Origin: an uncultured Litoreibacter sp.
Lineage (GTDB): Bacteria; Pseudomonadota; Alphaproteobacteria; Rhodobacterales; Rhodobacteraceae
DNA length: 64,000 bases
Direction: 5' to 3'
Assembly (NCBI GenBank): GCA_947494435.1
Contig: CANLUY010000002.1
Span: forward strand, 1,178,001 to 1,242,000
Below, one piece after another: positions 46,288-55,212 of the stretch. Both the position numbers and the translations under genes were made by a program. A model generated the notes under the pieces. It did no database searches, had not been told where the DNA came from, and saw only the letters and a program-made list of their open reading frames with translations. The first letter of the stretch is position 1, and each line of letters opens with the position of its first letter.

Positions 46288-46327
46288 GCTGCACTGCAGC
46301 ATTTCAAGTATTTATTCTGCGTTGCAG
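46288..46327. promoter_or_regulatory. Two putative PhaR operators upstream of phaP
   Basis: GCTGCACTGCAGC at 46288-46300 is an odd-centred perfect palindrome, and CTGCGTTGCAG at 46317-46327 repeats the CTGC-N3-GCAG form. Centre spacing is 28 bases. Both lie 70-110 bases before the phaP ATG. TGC-rich PhaR sites of this kind are known in Paracoccus. Confidence 0.75.
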
Positions 46328-46361
46328 CATATTTTTTCGGATACGATTATATGTATGAAAA

Positions 46362-48170
46362 TCAGCTAGTTGCCTTTGGCAATACATAGGTACCCGGCGC
46401 TTTTTCCAAAATCGGATGCGATTTCAGGCCAGGCTTTCGCGCCTTTATTTCCTGTCCAGACCGACTCAAAAGCCATTTTTCCCAGCGCGGCCACCACGAT
46501 CCTTCGTTGAAATCAGCATCGGCTAACCATGTATCGGCATCGCCAGACACATCTTCATTCGTATAGTGGCCGTATTTGTTTTTGCTGGGTGGATTAATAA
46601 TACCTGCAACATGACCTGACTGAGACACGATAAACGTCTTATCCTCAGACCCGAACTGCTTCACGCCATTGAAACTTCCTTTCCAAGCCGCGATATGATC
46701 GGTCTCACAAGCAATCGCACAAACAGGCGTTTGGACCGTGTCGATACTGACTGTCTCGCCCAAAATTTCCATCTCGCCTTTGGCAAACTGGTTTCGCTGG
46801 CAAAGGCGGCGCAAGTACTCAACGACAAAACGGCCTGCTAGATTGGTGCTGTCACCATTCCAGAATAACAGATCGAACGCAGGTGGCGCTTCCCCCATCA
46901 TATAGTTGCGGATTGCCGGCTGATAGATCAGATCGTTCGAGCGCAGATAGGAGAACGTGCGCGACATGAAGTAGGAATGCAAATACCCCTTTTCGTCCAC
47001 CTGACGTTCAATTCCATCGACGAAGTCATCATCGAGAAAGACTTCCATTTCACCTGCATCTTCGAAATCCGTGAGCGTGGTAAAAAGCGTCGCCGATTTT
47101 ACCGAAGTGTCGCCTCGCCGCTCCATCAGAGAGAGGACCATCGAAAGCGTTGTGCCGGCAATGCAGTATCCGACGGCGTTGACCTGATCTTGCTTCGTTA
47201 TTTTTTTTACTTCGTTGATTGCCGTCAGATAGCCATCGTCGACATAGGTATCGATCCCGACATCAGCATATGTTTCGTCTGGATTAACCCAGCTTACTAT
47301 AAACAGCGTGTAGCCCTGATCCACGATCCATTTGATCAACGAGTTCTTCGGCTTCAGATCCATGATGTAGAATTTGTTGATCCACGGTGGAAAAATAATT
47401 AGGGGCGTTTCTTTCACTTTGTCCGTTGTTGGCGCGTATTGGATGAGTTCAAACATGTGATTGCGAAAAACGACTGACCCCTCCGTAGCAGCTATATTCT
47501 CACCAACAGTGAACGCTTCTGTGTCCGCCAGACTTACGAGAAGGTCCCCGTCATTCTGCTCGATATCACGCACCAAGTTCTGAAGACCGCGCACGAGGCT
47601 TTCGCCATCGGTCTCAACGGCCTTGGACAATGCGTCAGGGTTTGTTGCCAAAAAGTTTGTCGGGGCAAGCATATCGACAATCTGCTGGGTGAAGAAATTT
47701 GCGCGGCCCTTATCAGCCCCCTCAAGGTCGGGAAGATCACTTACGGCAGATGTGATTGCCTCGCTCGAATAGAGATATTGTTGTTTGATAAAGTTGAAGT
47801 ACGGGTTGGTGTCCCAAAGCTCATTCTGAAACCGGCGATCTGACGGCCCTTTATCTTCCGGCGGCGTCAGCTTTCCAGCGGCAAGTTGTTGCTGCGCTTC
47901 GACATAGTGTTTGAGCGATTTGCCCCAATAACCAACTTGCTGCTCGATGATCTTAGCGGGATTTGCCGCCATTTCAGCCACATAGGCTGCAGCCATTTTC
48001 GCATAGAGGTCTTGACCAGGTCCCTGCAGACCATGATCTGCCTGTTTTTTACGCCCCATCGCAGCAACCATTCGTTTAGTCAGATCATCTATAAGCGCCA
48101 AATTGGAGTTAAGACGTTCTAGCCGCTCTGCAGAAAGTAAATCGTCCGTTTGGTCAGTTTCGGTTGTCAT
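46362..48170 (-). CDS. phaC: Class I poly(3-hydroxyalkanoate) synthase
   Basis: 602 residues from ATG 48170 (GGTGGAATTTCTAAG upstream). The alpha/beta-hydrolase catalytic domain has the lipase-like box GYCIAG with catalytic Cys336, the catalytic Asp in ACETDHIAAWKG and the His in SGHVAGIINPP, plus family motifs IIFPPWINKFYI and LLFWNGDSTNL. It polymerises 3-hydroxyacyl-CoA to PHA granules. Divergent from phaZ with 130 bp between starts, which contain CTGC/GCA half-sites (GCTGCAGATGCA near 48195) possibly read by PhaR. Confidence 0.96.
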   Translation of the reverse strand: MTTETDQTDDLLSAERLERLNSNLALIDDLTKRMVAAMGRKKQADHGLQGPGQDLYAKMAAAYVAEMAANPAKIIEQQVGYWGKSLKHYVEAQQQLAAGKLTPPEDKGPSDRRFQNELWDTNPYFNFIKQQYLYSSEAITSAVSDLPDLEGADKGRANFFTQQIVDMLAPTNFLATNPDALSKAVETDGESLVRGLQNLVRDIEQNDGDLLVSLADTEAFTVGENIAATEGSVVFRNHMFELIQYAPTTDKVKETPLIIFPPWINKFYIMDLKPKNSLIKWIVDQGYTLFIVSWVNPDETYADVGIDTYVDDGYLTAINEVKKITKQDQVNAVGYCIAGTTLSMVLSLMERRGDTSVKSATLFTTLTDFEDAGEMEVFLDDDFVDGIERQVDEKGYLHSYFMSRTFSYLRSNDLIYQPAIRNYMMGEAPPAFDLLFWNGDSTNLAGRFVVEYLRRLCQRNQFAKGEMEILGETVSIDTVQTPVCAIACETDHIAAWKGSFNGVKQFGSEDKTFIVSQSGHVAGIINPPSKNKYGHYTNEDVSGDADTWLADADFNEGSWWPRWEKWLLSRSGQEIKARKPGLKSHPILEKAPGTYVLPKATS

Positions 48171-48300
48171 CTTAGAAATTCCACCATATCTTGATGCTGC
48201 AGATGCATTGTAAACGTGTAGCCGCTGATAACGTTCCAACCTCGCGCTGCAAGGTGGCAATTTGACATAGCAGGTATGTTACCTGCGAAAGGAGCCCTCT

Positions 48301-49617
48301 GTGAAGTACATGGTAACATATGACTTGATGGAGTCGATGCGACTGACCAATCAATGGCTAGGCGCAACAGCCCAAGCAGTTGGGTCTCATCCCGCATTCT
48401 CAATGACACCCAACCCAATGTTTCGCATGTTGGACGCGTGGGGTCAGGTCACGGAACGCACATTCTCCCGAATGGTGGCAAAACCAGATTGGAACATCCC
48501 ATCTATCGTCGGCAAAGAAGACCGCGAGCATAGTGTTGAGACCGAAGTCGTCTTGTCACGACCCTTTGGTGATTTGATCCGCTTCAATGTCGTCGAGCGT
48601 CCAGCCAAACCGCGTAAAATTCTGCTGGTTGCGCCAATGTCTGGCCACTATGCGACACTGCTCCGCTCGACCGTTTTATCGCTGCTTCCTGATGCCGAAG
48701 TTTACGTCACCGATTGGCATAACGCCCGCGACATTCCCGTTAGCGACGGCAAGTTTGACGTGGAAGATTACACGCTTTATCTCGTGGATTTTATGAAAGA
48801 AATGGGCCCGGAGACGCATGTTATTGCGGTCTGCCAACCGGCGCCGCTCGCTTTGGCGGCGACGGCCTACCTTGCAGAAGAAGATCCAAAAGCACAGCCT
48901 TCAACGCTCACTTTGATTGGTGGCCCAATAGACCCGGATGCAGCTGCAACTGACGTTACCGACTTTGGCAGCCGTGTTACGATGAGCCAGCTGGCTGAGA
49001 CTGCTATCCAAAGAGTTGGTTTCAAATATTCAGGCGTTGGCCGCATGGTCTACCCAGGCCTGTTGCAGCTTCAATCTTTCATGTCGATGAACGCTGAAAC
49101 GCACGGTCGTGCGTTTTTTGAGCAAATTTTGCGTGCTGCTAAAGGCGAAGCCGCAGATCATGATCGCCACAATAAGTTCTACGATGAATACTTAGCCGTC
49201 ATGGATATGACCGCTGAATTCTATCTTTCGACCGTGAAACGCATCTTCAAAGACGGCGAAATCGCAAAGAATAGATTCACAGTAAAAGGGAAGCCTGTTG
49301 ATATTGGAAAGATTACGACAGTCGCTGTGAAAACAGTCGAAGGCGCAAATGACGATATCTCCGCACCGGGTCAGTGCGTTGCAGCTCTAGACCTGCTAAC
49401 CGGATTGCCCGATGACAAGAAAGCAAGCCATCTCGAGCCGAATGCAGGGCATTACGGTATTTTCGCGGGCAAAAGCTGGCGCAACAACATCAGACCCCTT
49501 GTCCTTGATTTCATTGATGAAAACGGATCTGGTAAAGTCAAAAAGCGGACGCAGCGTAAACGCAGCGCCAATCCGCAGAATGTGACACCGATCAAAACCG
49601 GTCGCGTCGCGATTTAA
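48301..49617 (+). CDS. phaZ: Intracellular polyhydroxyalkanoate depolymerase
   Basis: 438 residues from GTG 48301 with AAGGAG six bases upstream; ATG 48310 is the alternative start. The intracellular PhaZ pattern is clear: ILLVAPMSGHYATLLRSTV, VYVTDWHNARDIPVSDGKFDVEDYTLYLVDFM, the catalytic Cys in IAVCQPAPLAL, and C-terminal NAGHYGIFAGKSWRNNIRPLV with the catalytic His. It mobilises PHB. A basic C-terminal tail (KKRTQRKRSANPQ) may help granule or DNA contact (inference). Convergent, with a 4-nt overlap, to the hydrolase that follows. Confidence 0.95.
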   Translation: MKYMVTYDLMESMRLTNQWLGATAQAVGSHPAFSMTPNPMFRMLDAWGQVTERTFSRMVAKPDWNIPSIVGKEDREHSVETEVVLSRPFGDLIRFNVVERPAKPRKILLVAPMSGHYATLLRSTVLSLLPDAEVYVTDWHNARDIPVSDGKFDVEDYTLYLVDFMKEMGPETHVIAVCQPAPLALAATAYLAEEDPKAQPSTLTLIGGPIDPDAAATDVTDFGSRVTMSQLAETAIQRVGFKYSGVGRMVYPGLLQLQSFMSMNAETHGRAFFEQILRAAKGEAADHDRHNKFYDEYLAVMDMTAEFYLSTVKRIFKDGEIAKNRFTVKGKPVDIGKITTVAVKTVEGANDDISAPGQCVAALDLLTGLPDDKKASHLEPNAGHYGIFAGKSWRNNIRPLVLDFIDENGSGKVKKRTQRKRSANPQNVTPIKTGRVAI

Positions 49618-50309
49618 CGTGCCAGCCAAGCCTCAAGAGCAGCAGACGTAGCGTTTGGCTGCTCAAGCGTGGGCAAGTGGCCGGCGCCGGGTATGATCAT
49701 AAGGTCTGCGCTTGGGATCAACTCCGCCATAAATTCATGGCGTTTCACAGGGCATAGAGCATCATGCTCCCCGCACAGCACCAGTGTTGGGATGTTTAGC
49801 TTGCGCAGCGTGCTTTGCTGATCAATGCGACGCTGTAATGCGCGGGATTGGCGTACGAACACGCCCTCCCCTTGATCCATCGCCATTTGCATCACCAACT
49901 CAAGGACCTCTTGCCGCCCGGGGCCCGGTGCAAGATAGTTTGGCTTCATTTCTTCCTGCATCACTTCGGGCAGAAGGCCAGCCATTACACGTGCGATTTG
50001 AGGTTCGCGGTCGGCCGCCATTGCTGGAGTTTCCGCCAATGGGTTGGTGTCCATAAGCGCAAGCCGTGTCACACGATTTGGCGCAACCCTCGCAATTTCC
50101 ATTGCGACAATGCCACCAAGCGACAATCCTGCAAGTGCAAACCGGTGCGGTGCACCGGCCAGAACCGCCTCCGCAATCGCTTCTATGCGGTCATGCAGCC
50201 CAACTGGTGGCAGGTGGATTGCCCGCTCTTGACCAAATGCCATGATCTGCGGCCCAAATAGGCGTGCATCGCACATCATACCGGGCAATAGCAGAAGTGG
50301 CTCACTCAT
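49614..50309 (-). CDS. Alpha/beta hydrolase
   Basis: 231 residues. Nucleophile elbow ALAGLSLGGIVAME, oxyanion region LLLLPGMMCDARLFGP at the N-terminus, acid LVLCGEHDALCPVKRH and His in IPGAGHLPTLEQP. No cofactor or membrane segment; cytoplasmic esterase, thioesterase or lactonase of unknown substrate. It overlaps the MetE-like gene by 4 nt at its start, so the two are co-translated. Confidence 0.85.
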   Translation of the reverse strand: MSEPLLLLPGMMCDARLFGPQIMAFGQERAIHLPPVGLHDRIEAIAEAVLAGAPHRFALAGLSLGGIVAMEIARVAPNRVTRLALMDTNPLAETPAMAADREPQIARVMAGLLPEVMQEEMKPNYLAPGPGRQEVLELVMQMAMDQGEGVFVRQSRALQRRIDQQSTLRKLNIPTLVLCGEHDALCPVKRHEFMAELIPSADLMIIPGAGHLPTLEQPNATSAALEAWLAR

Positions 50310-51436
50310 GTACGAGAACTCGCAATCGCAGCACCTTCGACCAGCGAGCCGAGCTTTGCGTAGGCGATATCAGGGTCAACTGCACCAAAACCCGCAAATG
50401 TTCCAAAACCACAATCAGAGCCAGCAATAACGCGATCTTTCCCCATAAAAGGTAGAAATCTCTCAAGCCGTTGTGCGACAACCTCTGGGTGCTCGACGAA
50501 GTTTGTCGTCGAGTCCACCACACCAGGCACAAGAATTTTGTCATCAGGAATTTCCAAGACACGATCGCGGAAAACTGTCCACTCATGTGCATGGCGCGGG
50601 TTTGATGTCTCAAAGAGAAGCTGGGACGCATTCACATTCATTAAAGTGCCAAAGACTTTCCCCATATCAATGTCGCAAATATGCGGACCTTCGTAATTGC
50701 CCCAACAAATATGAACCCGTACCCGAGATGGATCGATCCCGTCCAATGCATGATTGAGCGCTTCAACATGACTGCCTGCAATTTTTAGGAATTCTTCATC
50801 TGACAAGTCATTGAACAGCATGTGCCGCGACAGCGCGAGGTCTGGACAATCGAGCTGCAAATACAAGCCGCTATCAACGATAGTTCTGTATTCTTCTGCC
50901 ATAGCATCTGCCAACGCAGCGAGGTATTCGTCACGTGACGCGTAAAAATCATTCTGCAGAAACAGCGAGATCACACCCGGTGATGCTGCGTTCATAAACC
51001 CCTCGCTTACACCATGAGCCGCCATACCAGCTTGCAAGTTGGCAATATCAGTCAGAAGTTCATCCTGACCTCTGGATTTCACCTCACTGGTGCACATCGG
51101 GCGAGCATATTGTGGCGTACCACCATCATCTGCAAGGCGTTTGAGGAACGTAGGAAACTTCTTCAGATCTCTCGGTGCGTTGCGCGGGCTGTCACCGGAG
51201 AAGCCGGTGTAGCGGTCCTTTACATAAGTGGCATAGCTGATTTTGGATGTCTCACCATCGCTAACCACGTCAATTCCGACCTCCGCCTGTCGTGCGACGG
51301 TCGCTGCAGATGCTTTTGTCATCACGGCGTCGAATTCGGCCTGATCGAAGTCCTTGCCGTTTTCGCGTGCAAAAATCAAATCCACGACCTCTTGGGTCCT
51401 TGGCAGGCTTCCGACATGTGTCGTTTTAATGGTCAT
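50306..51436 (-). CDS. Cobalamin-independent methionine synthase C-terminal-like methyltransferase
   Basis: 376 residues of the short, single-domain MetE type (core-MetE-like): THVGSLPRTQEVVDLI at the start, VVSDGETSKISYATYVKDRYTGF, the probable zinc-site residues His and Cys in VHICWGNYEGPH, FETSNPRHAHEW and Cys in AGSDCGFGTF. It lacks the N-terminal folate-binding half of full MetE, so the methyl donor is not obvious. Members of this group are often linked to the breakdown or recycling of methylated compounds. No S-adenosylmethionine riboswitch is seen in the 66 bp upstream. Confidence 0.85.
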   Translation of the reverse strand: MTIKTTHVGSLPRTQEVVDLIFARENGKDFDQAEFDAVMTKASAATVARQAEVGIDVVSDGETSKISYATYVKDRYTGFSGDSPRNAPRDLKKFPTFLKRLADDGGTPQYARPMCTSEVKSRGQDELLTDIANLQAGMAAHGVSEGFMNAASPGVISLFLQNDFYASRDEYLAALADAMAEEYRTIVDSGLYLQLDCPDLALSRHMLFNDLSDEEFLKIAGSHVEALNHALDGIDPSRVRVHICWGNYEGPHICDIDMGKVFGTLMNVNASQLLFETSNPRHAHEWTVFRDRVLEIPDDKILVPGVVDSTTNFVEHPEVVAQRLERFLPFMGKDRVIAGSDCGFGTFAGFGAVDPDIAYAKLGSLVEGAAIASSRT

Positions 51437-51502
51437 GACTGTCTCCCTCTTTCGCGTAGTTTCATCACGAAACCGAGGGATGGAAAAGCCAAAAGGACAG
51501 AC

Positions 51503-52264
51503 TTAACCAGCTGTCCAACCACCATCGACCAGAATGGATGTTCCGGTGACCATCCCTGATGCATCGCTTGCCAAATACACTGTCGCCCCCATGATGTCTT
51601 CGATCTCGCCAATACGCGGAAGTTTGATCTTGTCATCGATCCACGCGCGCTTCTGCGGGTCCGCGAAAGTGGCCTCAGTCAAAGGGGTCAAGATGAATGT
51701 CGGGCAGATCGAGTTGACGCGAATGTTGTCCGCTCCAAACTCAATGGCCATAGCCTTATTTATCCCTTCGATTGCATGTTTCGTTCCGCAGTAAACCGCA
51801 CGGTCTTGCCCACCAACATGACCCATCTGGCTTGAGATCTGAATGATAGACCCGCCGCCCTGTTTTTTCATGGAAACTGCGGCTTGCTGAGCAAGAAAAT
51901 ACGCTGCTTTGACGTTGATATTCATAACCATATCGTAGTCTTCAGGTGTCGTATCCACAGCTTTGGAATGTTTCGCTAGCCCTGCCGAGTTGCACAGAAT
52001 ATCAAAAGGGCCAAGATCGCCAAAAACAGCCTTTACCGCGTCAAGATCGGTGACGTCCAGCTCGACGCCTTCAGCGGACAGCCCAGCGCTATTCAATTCA
52101 TGGACCGCCGCATCAATCGCCGGAACGCCGCGCGCGGCGATAACAACATGCGCGCCAGCTTCGGCCAGTGCGACGGCACATCCAAGGCCAATCCCGCGCG
52201 AACCGCCCGTGACAAGCGCACGTTTCCCGTCAAGGCGAAAGGATGGGGTTTTGGGCAATGTCAT
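51503..52264 (-). CDS. SDR-family oxidoreductase
   Basis: 253 residues of classical short-chain dehydrogenase type: cofactor motif VTGGSRGIGLG, NSAGLAKH, catalytic Ser in IIQISSQMGHVGG and Tyr-x-x-x-Lys in YCGTKHAIEG; the C-terminus SGMVTGTSILVDGGW is standard. Probably NAD(P)-dependent alcohol or sugar-acid dehydrogenase. Its start overlaps the stop of the next upstream gene by 4 nt; last gene of a five-gene overlapping unit (55083 to 51503). Confidence 0.92.
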   Translation of the reverse strand: MTLPKTPSFRLDGKRALVTGGSRGIGLGCAVALAEAGAHVVIAARGVPAIDAAVHELNSAGLSAEGVELDVTDLDAVKAVFGDLGPFDILCNSAGLAKHSKAVDTTPEDYDMVMNINVKAAYFLAQQAAVSMKKQGGGSIIQISSQMGHVGGQDRAVYCGTKHAIEGINKAMAIEFGADNIRVNSICPTFILTPLTEATFADPQKRAWIDDKIKLPRIGEIEDIMGATVYLASDASGMVTGTSILVDGGWTAG

Positions 52265-52926
52265 GTGATCTCTCCTGTCCAGTTTACCGGGATAGCGGGT
52301 TGGGCCATGCCACGAAAGAGCGGGAAGTCCGCATATCGATTTTGGCGTTGTTGGATTGTCTCCGTTGGCGCCGCACCAGTTGCCAAGAGCTTGCCACGCG
52401 GAGCGATATAGCTAGATATCGTGCGCCTTGGGATTGGCTCCCAAGTTAAGTTGAAAGCGGCCAGCTTTGGAAAATACCATTGCTCTGAATAGGGAATGTG
52501 GTCGTGGATCCACCACGCTAAATCTTGCCAGTCTCTCCCGTTTGCATATTGATCGGCAAACCATGGGATGACAATCGAAGCGCCTCCGATACGTTCATCC
52601 CCCTCTCCCCGGTCCCAGATGTGGCATTCGCCGGGATAGTCGTTGCGGGCACAATTCAGTTTGTTTTCGTTTCCGAATGTATTGAGCGATGGTGAGCGAT
52701 AGCCTGAGCGGATTGTGACACACCCAAAAGTTTCATGAAGAGGATCAAGCAATTCTGTACAAAACGCGCGCCCGACTTCTATGGCAAGATCGGGGTTTTC
52801 AGGAATATTCGACTGTTTATGAAAATTGGAAATTTCGGAATATAAAAACTCACGCATGAAAAAGTATTTCGACAGCCGCACACGTCCGAGCTTCTCCAAA
52901 GACCACATCGACGCGGGCTTTCGCAT
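52261..52926 (-). CDS. Conserved protein resembling M15-type D-Ala-D-Ala peptidases
   Basis: 221 residues from ATG 52926, which overlaps the VOC stop as TGATG. I recognise only a general likeness: LLDPLHETFGCVTIRSGYRSPSLN matches the N-terminal half of M15_3/hedgehog peptidases, but the metal motif expected as S-x-H-x-x-G-x-A-x-D reads ECHIWDRGEGDERIGGAS here, so a key spacing differs. No signal peptide, odd for a peptidoglycan enzyme. The C-terminal part (YSEQWYFPKLAAFNLTWEPIPRRTISSYIAPRG) is specific. Position inside an operon of metabolic enzymes gives no further clue. Confidence 0.55.
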   Translation of the reverse strand: MRKPASMWSLEKLGRVRLSKYFFMREFLYSEISNFHKQSNIPENPDLAIEVGRAFCTELLDPLHETFGCVTIRSGYRSPSLNTFGNENKLNCARNDYPGECHIWDRGEGDERIGGASIVIPWFADQYANGRDWQDLAWWIHDHIPYSEQWYFPKLAAFNLTWEPIPRRTISSYIAPRGKLLATGAAPTETIQQRQNRYADFPLFRGMAQPAIPVNWTGEIT

Positions 52927-53363
52927 CAGCTGTAGCCATTCCAACGAAACGCGCCATCCTCGTTGAGCGGCGAGAACGGATTATGAGCCACTTCCCAGAT
53001 ATGCCCATCGACATCTTCAAAATAGCCGTGATGGCCACCCCAGAAAACATCTTGCGCAGGCTTCAAAACCGTACCACCCGCAGGTTCAACCAAAGCCAAC
53101 AGTTTTGCCACGTCAGCTTTTTCGCGCACATTATATCCCAACGAGACCGCAGCACGGCCGGACAGCGTGCCCGGTTCAAGCCCAAGTTCGCCTTCAAGTC
53201 CGGACTTTGGATAGAGACCAAGTGTCTGCCCAATCAGATCGAACGCAATGACGCCATCCTGACTTTCGACGCGGGTCCATCCGATACTTTCGTAAAAGGC
53301 TGCTGATTTTTCCATATCATCGACGCCCAAAGTAATTAGGCTGACGCGTTGCTCGAAGGTCAT
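52926..53363 (-). CDS. VOC/glyoxalase-fold protein
   Basis: 145 residues with two beta-alpha-beta-beta-beta modules: VSLITLGVDDMEKSAAFYESIGWTRVE and a second module ending VFWGGHHGYFEDVDGHIWEVAHNPF, which contains the His and Glu used as metal ligands in the family. Function within the superfamily (dioxygenase, resistance, isomerase) is not determined. Its ATG overlaps the upstream hydrolase stop by 4 nt. Confidence 0.9.
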   Translation of the reverse strand: MTFEQRVSLITLGVDDMEKSAAFYESIGWTRVESQDGVIAFDLIGQTLGLYPKSGLEGELGLEPGTLSGRAAVSLGYNVREKADVAKLLALVEPAGGTVLKPAQDVFWGGHHGYFEDVDGHIWEVAHNPFSPLNEDGAFRWNGYS

Positions 53364-54343
53364 GGCAATTCCTTAATCCAGTTGGTGATGATGGCTGACG
53401 TTTCGGCATTTTGTGAAGGGCTAAGGATATCGCCGGCGATCACATGGTTGAACGGGTCATCCTCAGGGCCCATGACGCGAGGCGCCAGTGTGACCGGACC
53501 ACCCCATTTCGTCGAAACGGCCCGCGTGGTCTCCGCATCCACTACGGCATCGTCATCCGAAAAGACAAAAAGTGCAGGGGTTGTAACCTTAGAGTAATCG
53601 GTGTCGCGTGCGAATTTCACAATTGCAGCCATCGGGATAAGTGCCACAGTCGGGTAAAGTGTCGTCCAGTATTTTTGATGATCGTCATTCAAGGGTGCAA
53701 AACTGCGCTCCGCACCGGCCACCAAGGCGGCCCAAGACCGGACCAAAGGCCATTCGAGAATGGTGGCAGTCGGGTTTTTTATCCGAAAATTCGGCGAAAC
53801 GAAAACAATGCCTTTGACGGCTTCAGCGAGTGCGGGATTGGTCGCTGCAACCGCTGCGATCGTCCCGCCAGTCGACGTCGCGATCACGACGACCTCTTTG
53901 CCAATGCGCCTCCCAATGGCCAAGGCTTCCGCCGTGTCCTCTAGCCAATCGCCGGCAACTGGCTCTGCCATCGCGAGCCCACCACGCCCGTGGCCTCTTA
54001 GGCGTGTGAAGAACAAATTTGCGCCAAGCGCTCTAGCCACATTGTCGGGGACGGGTCGAATTTCTTCGGACGTCGCGGAGTAGCCATGAATGTTTACGAC
54101 AGCGATGTCAGTCTGCACTCCGGCCGCTCCGGCCCAGATGATCCGCTTTTGGACACCGTCAGTAATGTCACTATACCGACCCTCTTCTTTCGCCAGATAA
54201 ACATCGAGGTTTTCTGGCAAAATACGCGGATCAAACGCAATCTCGGTATCGACCGGTTCGCGAGGCCAAAAAAACCAGACAATCGCGACGGTTATTATCA
54301 GCCCCAGCAAAACCCGGCCAAGCCATTTTCCAAATGCCCTCAT
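53360..54343 (-). CDS. Membrane-anchored alpha/beta hydrolase
   Basis: 327 residues: N-terminal membrane helix (about 8-26, GRVLLGLIITVAIVWFFW), then an alpha/beta-hydrolase fold with VVNIHGYSATSEEI, the nucleophile Ser in the variant elbow IATSTGGT (Ala-Thr-Ser-Thr-Gly instead of Gly-x-Ser-x-Gly), FSDDDAVVD for the acid and FNHVIAGD for the His. It is likely periplasm-facing and tethered. Substrate unknown. ATGA overlaps with both neighbours. Confidence 0.82.
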   Translation of the reverse strand: MRAFGKWLGRVLLGLIITVAIVWFFWPREPVDTEIAFDPRILPENLDVYLAKEEGRYSDITDGVQKRIIWAGAAGVQTDIAVVNIHGYSATSEEIRPVPDNVARALGANLFFTRLRGHGRGGLAMAEPVAGDWLEDTAEALAIGRRIGKEVVVIATSTGGTIAAVAATNPALAEAVKGIVFVSPNFRIKNPTATILEWPLVRSWAALVAGAERSFAPLNDDHQKYWTTLYPTVALIPMAAIVKFARDTDYSKVTTPALFVFSDDDAVVDAETTRAVSTKWGGPVTLAPRVMGPEDDPFNHVIAGDILSPSQNAETSAIITNWIKELP

Positions 54344-55083
54344 CCGGTAACCTCAATTACGTTGCGAATTGCATCCTCCACCAGCTTCAGCGCTACGGGG
54401 TCTGAGAAGCGATGGTCGCCGCCTTTCAGCACAACCAACCGTATGTCGTCTCCCTGCGCGTGATCTAACAGCCTCAACGCCACTGACATGTGTACGTCTG
54501 CATCGTCTGTTCCCTGTAACAGTCTGACAGGAAATGGAAGGTGAAGTGGATCGCGCAAAACCAGATGATTGCGACCGTCCTCAATGAGTTTCTTCGTAAT
54601 GATGTTAGGCTCGCCATAATCAGACGGCAGCGCAATATGCCCGCCCTGTAGTTCTGCCTTTTGTGAGTCCGTGAAGCTGGCCCACATGCTGTCTTCAGTA
54701 AAATCCGGCGCGGCAGCAATGGTCACCAGGGCTGCGATCTTTTCGGGGACCCGCTTGGCCATCAGAAGGGAAATCCAACCACCCATAGAAGAGCCCACCA
54801 AGATCTGCGGGCCATCCGTCAGGCGTGTGATCGTTTCGAACGCATCCTCTGCCCACTCGCCAATACATCCGTCGGTAAACTTTTCAGACGACTCACCGTG
54901 ACCTGAATAATCAAACCTCAGGAAAGCGCGACCTTCTGAGCGCGCCCATTGCTGCAAATGCACGGCCTTCGTACCCTGCATGTCGGACTTAAAGCCCCCC
55001 AAGAAAATCAAGCCGGGACCATCGCCGCTTGAGCGATTATAGGCAATGCTGCGCCCTTGTTTTGTTTGGAGAATTTCAGACAT
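54340..55083 (-). CDS. Alpha/beta hydrolase
   Basis: 247 residues, cytoplasmic, with GLIFLGGFKSDMQGTKAV, FDYSGHGESS, nucleophile elbow LVGSSMGGWIS, acid LLQGTDDADVHMS and His in LKGGDHRFSDP. It resembles small carboxylesterases and palmitoyl-thioesterase-like (ABHD10-type) hydrolases. First gene of the overlapping five-gene unit; its promoter must lie in the 129 bp shared with the divergent ArsR gene. Confidence 0.88.
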   Translation of the reverse strand: MSEILQTKQGRSIAYNRSSGDGPGLIFLGGFKSDMQGTKAVHLQQWARSEGRAFLRFDYSGHGESSEKFTDGCIGEWAEDAFETITRLTDGPQILVGSSMGGWISLLMAKRVPEKIAALVTIAAAPDFTEDSMWASFTDSQKAELQGGHIALPSDYGEPNIITKKLIEDGRNHLVLRDPLHLPFPVRLLQGTDDADVHMSVALRLLDHAQGDDIRLVVLKGGDHRFSDPVALKLVEDAIRNVIEVTG

Positions 55084-55167
55084 TGGCCAGCCTCTCTTCC
55101 ATTTAACTCAAGGTATGCGAGCTGGATCACAAAGGGAATATGCAAGCGTCATTTTAACAATTTTTAA

Positions 55168-55200
55168 GTGACCATCTTGTCACGTGACTATTTAGTAACT
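55168..55200. promoter_or_regulatory. Possible ArsR operator between hydrolase operon and ArsR-SRPBCC gene
   Basis: GTGAC-N6-GTCAC followed directly by a further GTGAC (55168-55188) and then TATTTAGTAACT. The symmetric GTGAC/GTCAC arms just 5' of the ArsR start fit an ArsR-type dimer site that could control both divergent units. Confidence 0.4.
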
Positions 55201-55212
55201 TATAGATGCTTT

